Positions 5,337-6,028 of a stretch of DNA of 6,028 nucleotides are shown piece after piece (positions within the stretch are counted from its first letter, which is position 1; each line of letters opens with the position of its first letter). This stretch comes from Clostridiaceae bacterium (GTDB taxonomy: Bacteria; Bacillota_A; Clostridia; Acetivibrionales; Acetivibrionaceae). The translations under genes and the position numbers were made by a program. The notes below the pieces were generated by a model that worked only from the letters and a program-made list of their open reading frames with translations, searched no databases and was not told the origin of the DNA. The stretch covers positions 1 through 6,028 of the forward strand of contig JAAZCB010000918.1 of NCBI GenBank assembly GCA_012513545.1. Direction: 5' to 3'.

Positions 5337-6028
5337 ATGAAGAAATCTTTATCACTACTGCTAGCTGTTATTCTAGTATGTAATTTTTTTTGTATTGTGT
5401 CTTTAAAGGTTAGAGCAGAAGATAGCAACAGTTACATACTCGATGCAACAATCCGCGATTTTGATCCTGTTAACAATGAACATCCTGAAAGAAACCATCC
5501 CGATTTTGAGAATGAGGCTTATTTCGATACAAGTACTACAGGAGCTGTGAAAGCTGTTCTTGGAGCCGATGGTACGCCTGTGTATGCTGATTCAGGTTTC
5601 TCACAGAAGATTATTACCAGTGAAGAGTCTTTTTACGATTGGTATCATGATACACCAAAAAATGTAAATATTCCTTATAGTATGGTTTTCAATAAATCTG
5701 GAGAAGACTACATTTTTGATTCTACTCTGACAGATGGATTCTTTCCTATTAATAATATGGGATTTGGCAATTATCAAGATAATAAGAATTACCATTTTAC
5801 TCTGGAGTTGCATGCAAAATTTGTTTACAAGCCAGGACAGGTTTTTAGTATCGCCGGTGACGATGATTTATGGCTGTTTGTTAACGGAAAAATAGTAGGA
5901 GACATGGGAGGTATACATAAAACACAGGATATGACTGTTAATCTTGATGATCATGCTATGGATTTGGGTCTTGTTCCTGATGGAGTATATGCTTTGGACG
6001 TGTTTTTTGCAGAAAGACATGTAACTGA
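5337..6028 (+). CDS. Second fibro-slime domain surface protein, 3' truncated by window edge
   Basis: The frame stays open to the last base, giving 230 codons. A signal peptide (MKKSLS, hydrophobic core, likely cut after VRA at residue 27) leads into a fibro-slime domain that is clearly paralogous to the upstream protein. Shared motifs include IRDF at 39-42, HPDFE at 54-58, GFGNYQDNKNYHFTLELH, AGDDDLW at 173-179 and ALDVFFAERHV near the edge. A four-residue insertion lies between NLD and LGL (DHAM region) relative to the paralogue. Synonymous positions differ widely between the two genes, so the duplication is not recent. It has its own promoter and leader. Whether it also carries PKD and SLH domains cannot be seen; the shared head suggests another exported, possibly adhesive surface protein. 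An alternative ATG at 5331 is too close to the ribosome binding site. Confidence 0.92.
   Translation, partial: MKKSLSLLLAVILVCNFFCIVSLKVRAEDSNSYILDATIRDFDPVNNEHPERNHPDFENEAYFDTSTTGAVKAVLGADGTPVYADSGFSQKIITSEESFYDWYHDTPKNVNIPYSMVFNKSGEDYIFDSTLTDGFFPINNMGFGNYQDNKNYHFTLELHAKFVYKPGQVFSIAGDDDLWLFVNGKIVGDMGGIHKTQDMTVNLDDHAMDLGLVPDGVYALDVFFAERHVT

Noticed and set aside
5195..5428. 77-codon minus-strand frame across the second leader and gene start
   Set aside because: It overlaps the leader hairpin, ribosome binding site and signal-peptide region of a well-supported + strand gene, and its Lys/Ile-rich translation reflects AT content.

Overview
The window looks like chromosomal DNA from a low-GC, Gram-positive, cellulosome-producing Clostridia species (Acetivibrio/Ruminiclostridium/Pseudobacteroides type). 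Four things point there: AT-rich intergenic DNA, strong AGGGAG ribosome binding sites, a type I-like dockerin segment in the first gene, and S-layer homology (SLH) domains in the second. The species cannot be fixed from the sequence alone.

All three genes lie on the + strand. (1) Positions 1-1188 are the 3' part of a dockerin protein whose start is outside the window. The visible part holds one dockerin calcium-loop repeat and then three ~118-120-residue repeats of a domain I do not recognise. (2) Positions 1189-1646 are a 458-bp intergenic region with a terminator-like hairpin, a 16-bp palindrome, a good sigma-A-type promoter and a leader hairpin. (3) Positions 1647-5024 are a complete 1125-residue secreted surface protein: signal peptide, fibro-slime (PA14-like) head, six PKD-type Ig-like domains, one DUF11-type domain and a C-terminal SLH anchor. 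(4) Positions 5025-5336 hold a strong intrinsic terminator, a palindrome, a second sigma-A-type promoter and a second leader hairpin. (5) Positions 5337-6028 are the start of a paralogous fibro-slime protein that runs off the right edge.

The two fibro-slime genes look like an old tandem duplication, each with its own transcription signals. Their proteins are very similar through the head domain while synonymous positions have diverged widely. Both promoters read TTGAAA-N17-TATAATAAAG, and both leaders carry an inverted repeat TTGRGG-N5-CCTCAA ending exactly 38 nt before the start codon. That shared element is the most interesting non-coding signal here.

Inferred biology: the SLH domains hold the large protein on the cell wall, the PKD/DUF11 array acts as a stalk, and the fibro-slime head is displayed outward, possibly to bind carbohydrate or another surface. 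The dockerin protein upstream may be a cellulosome component or accessory. A functional link between it and the fibro-slime pair rests only on adjacency.
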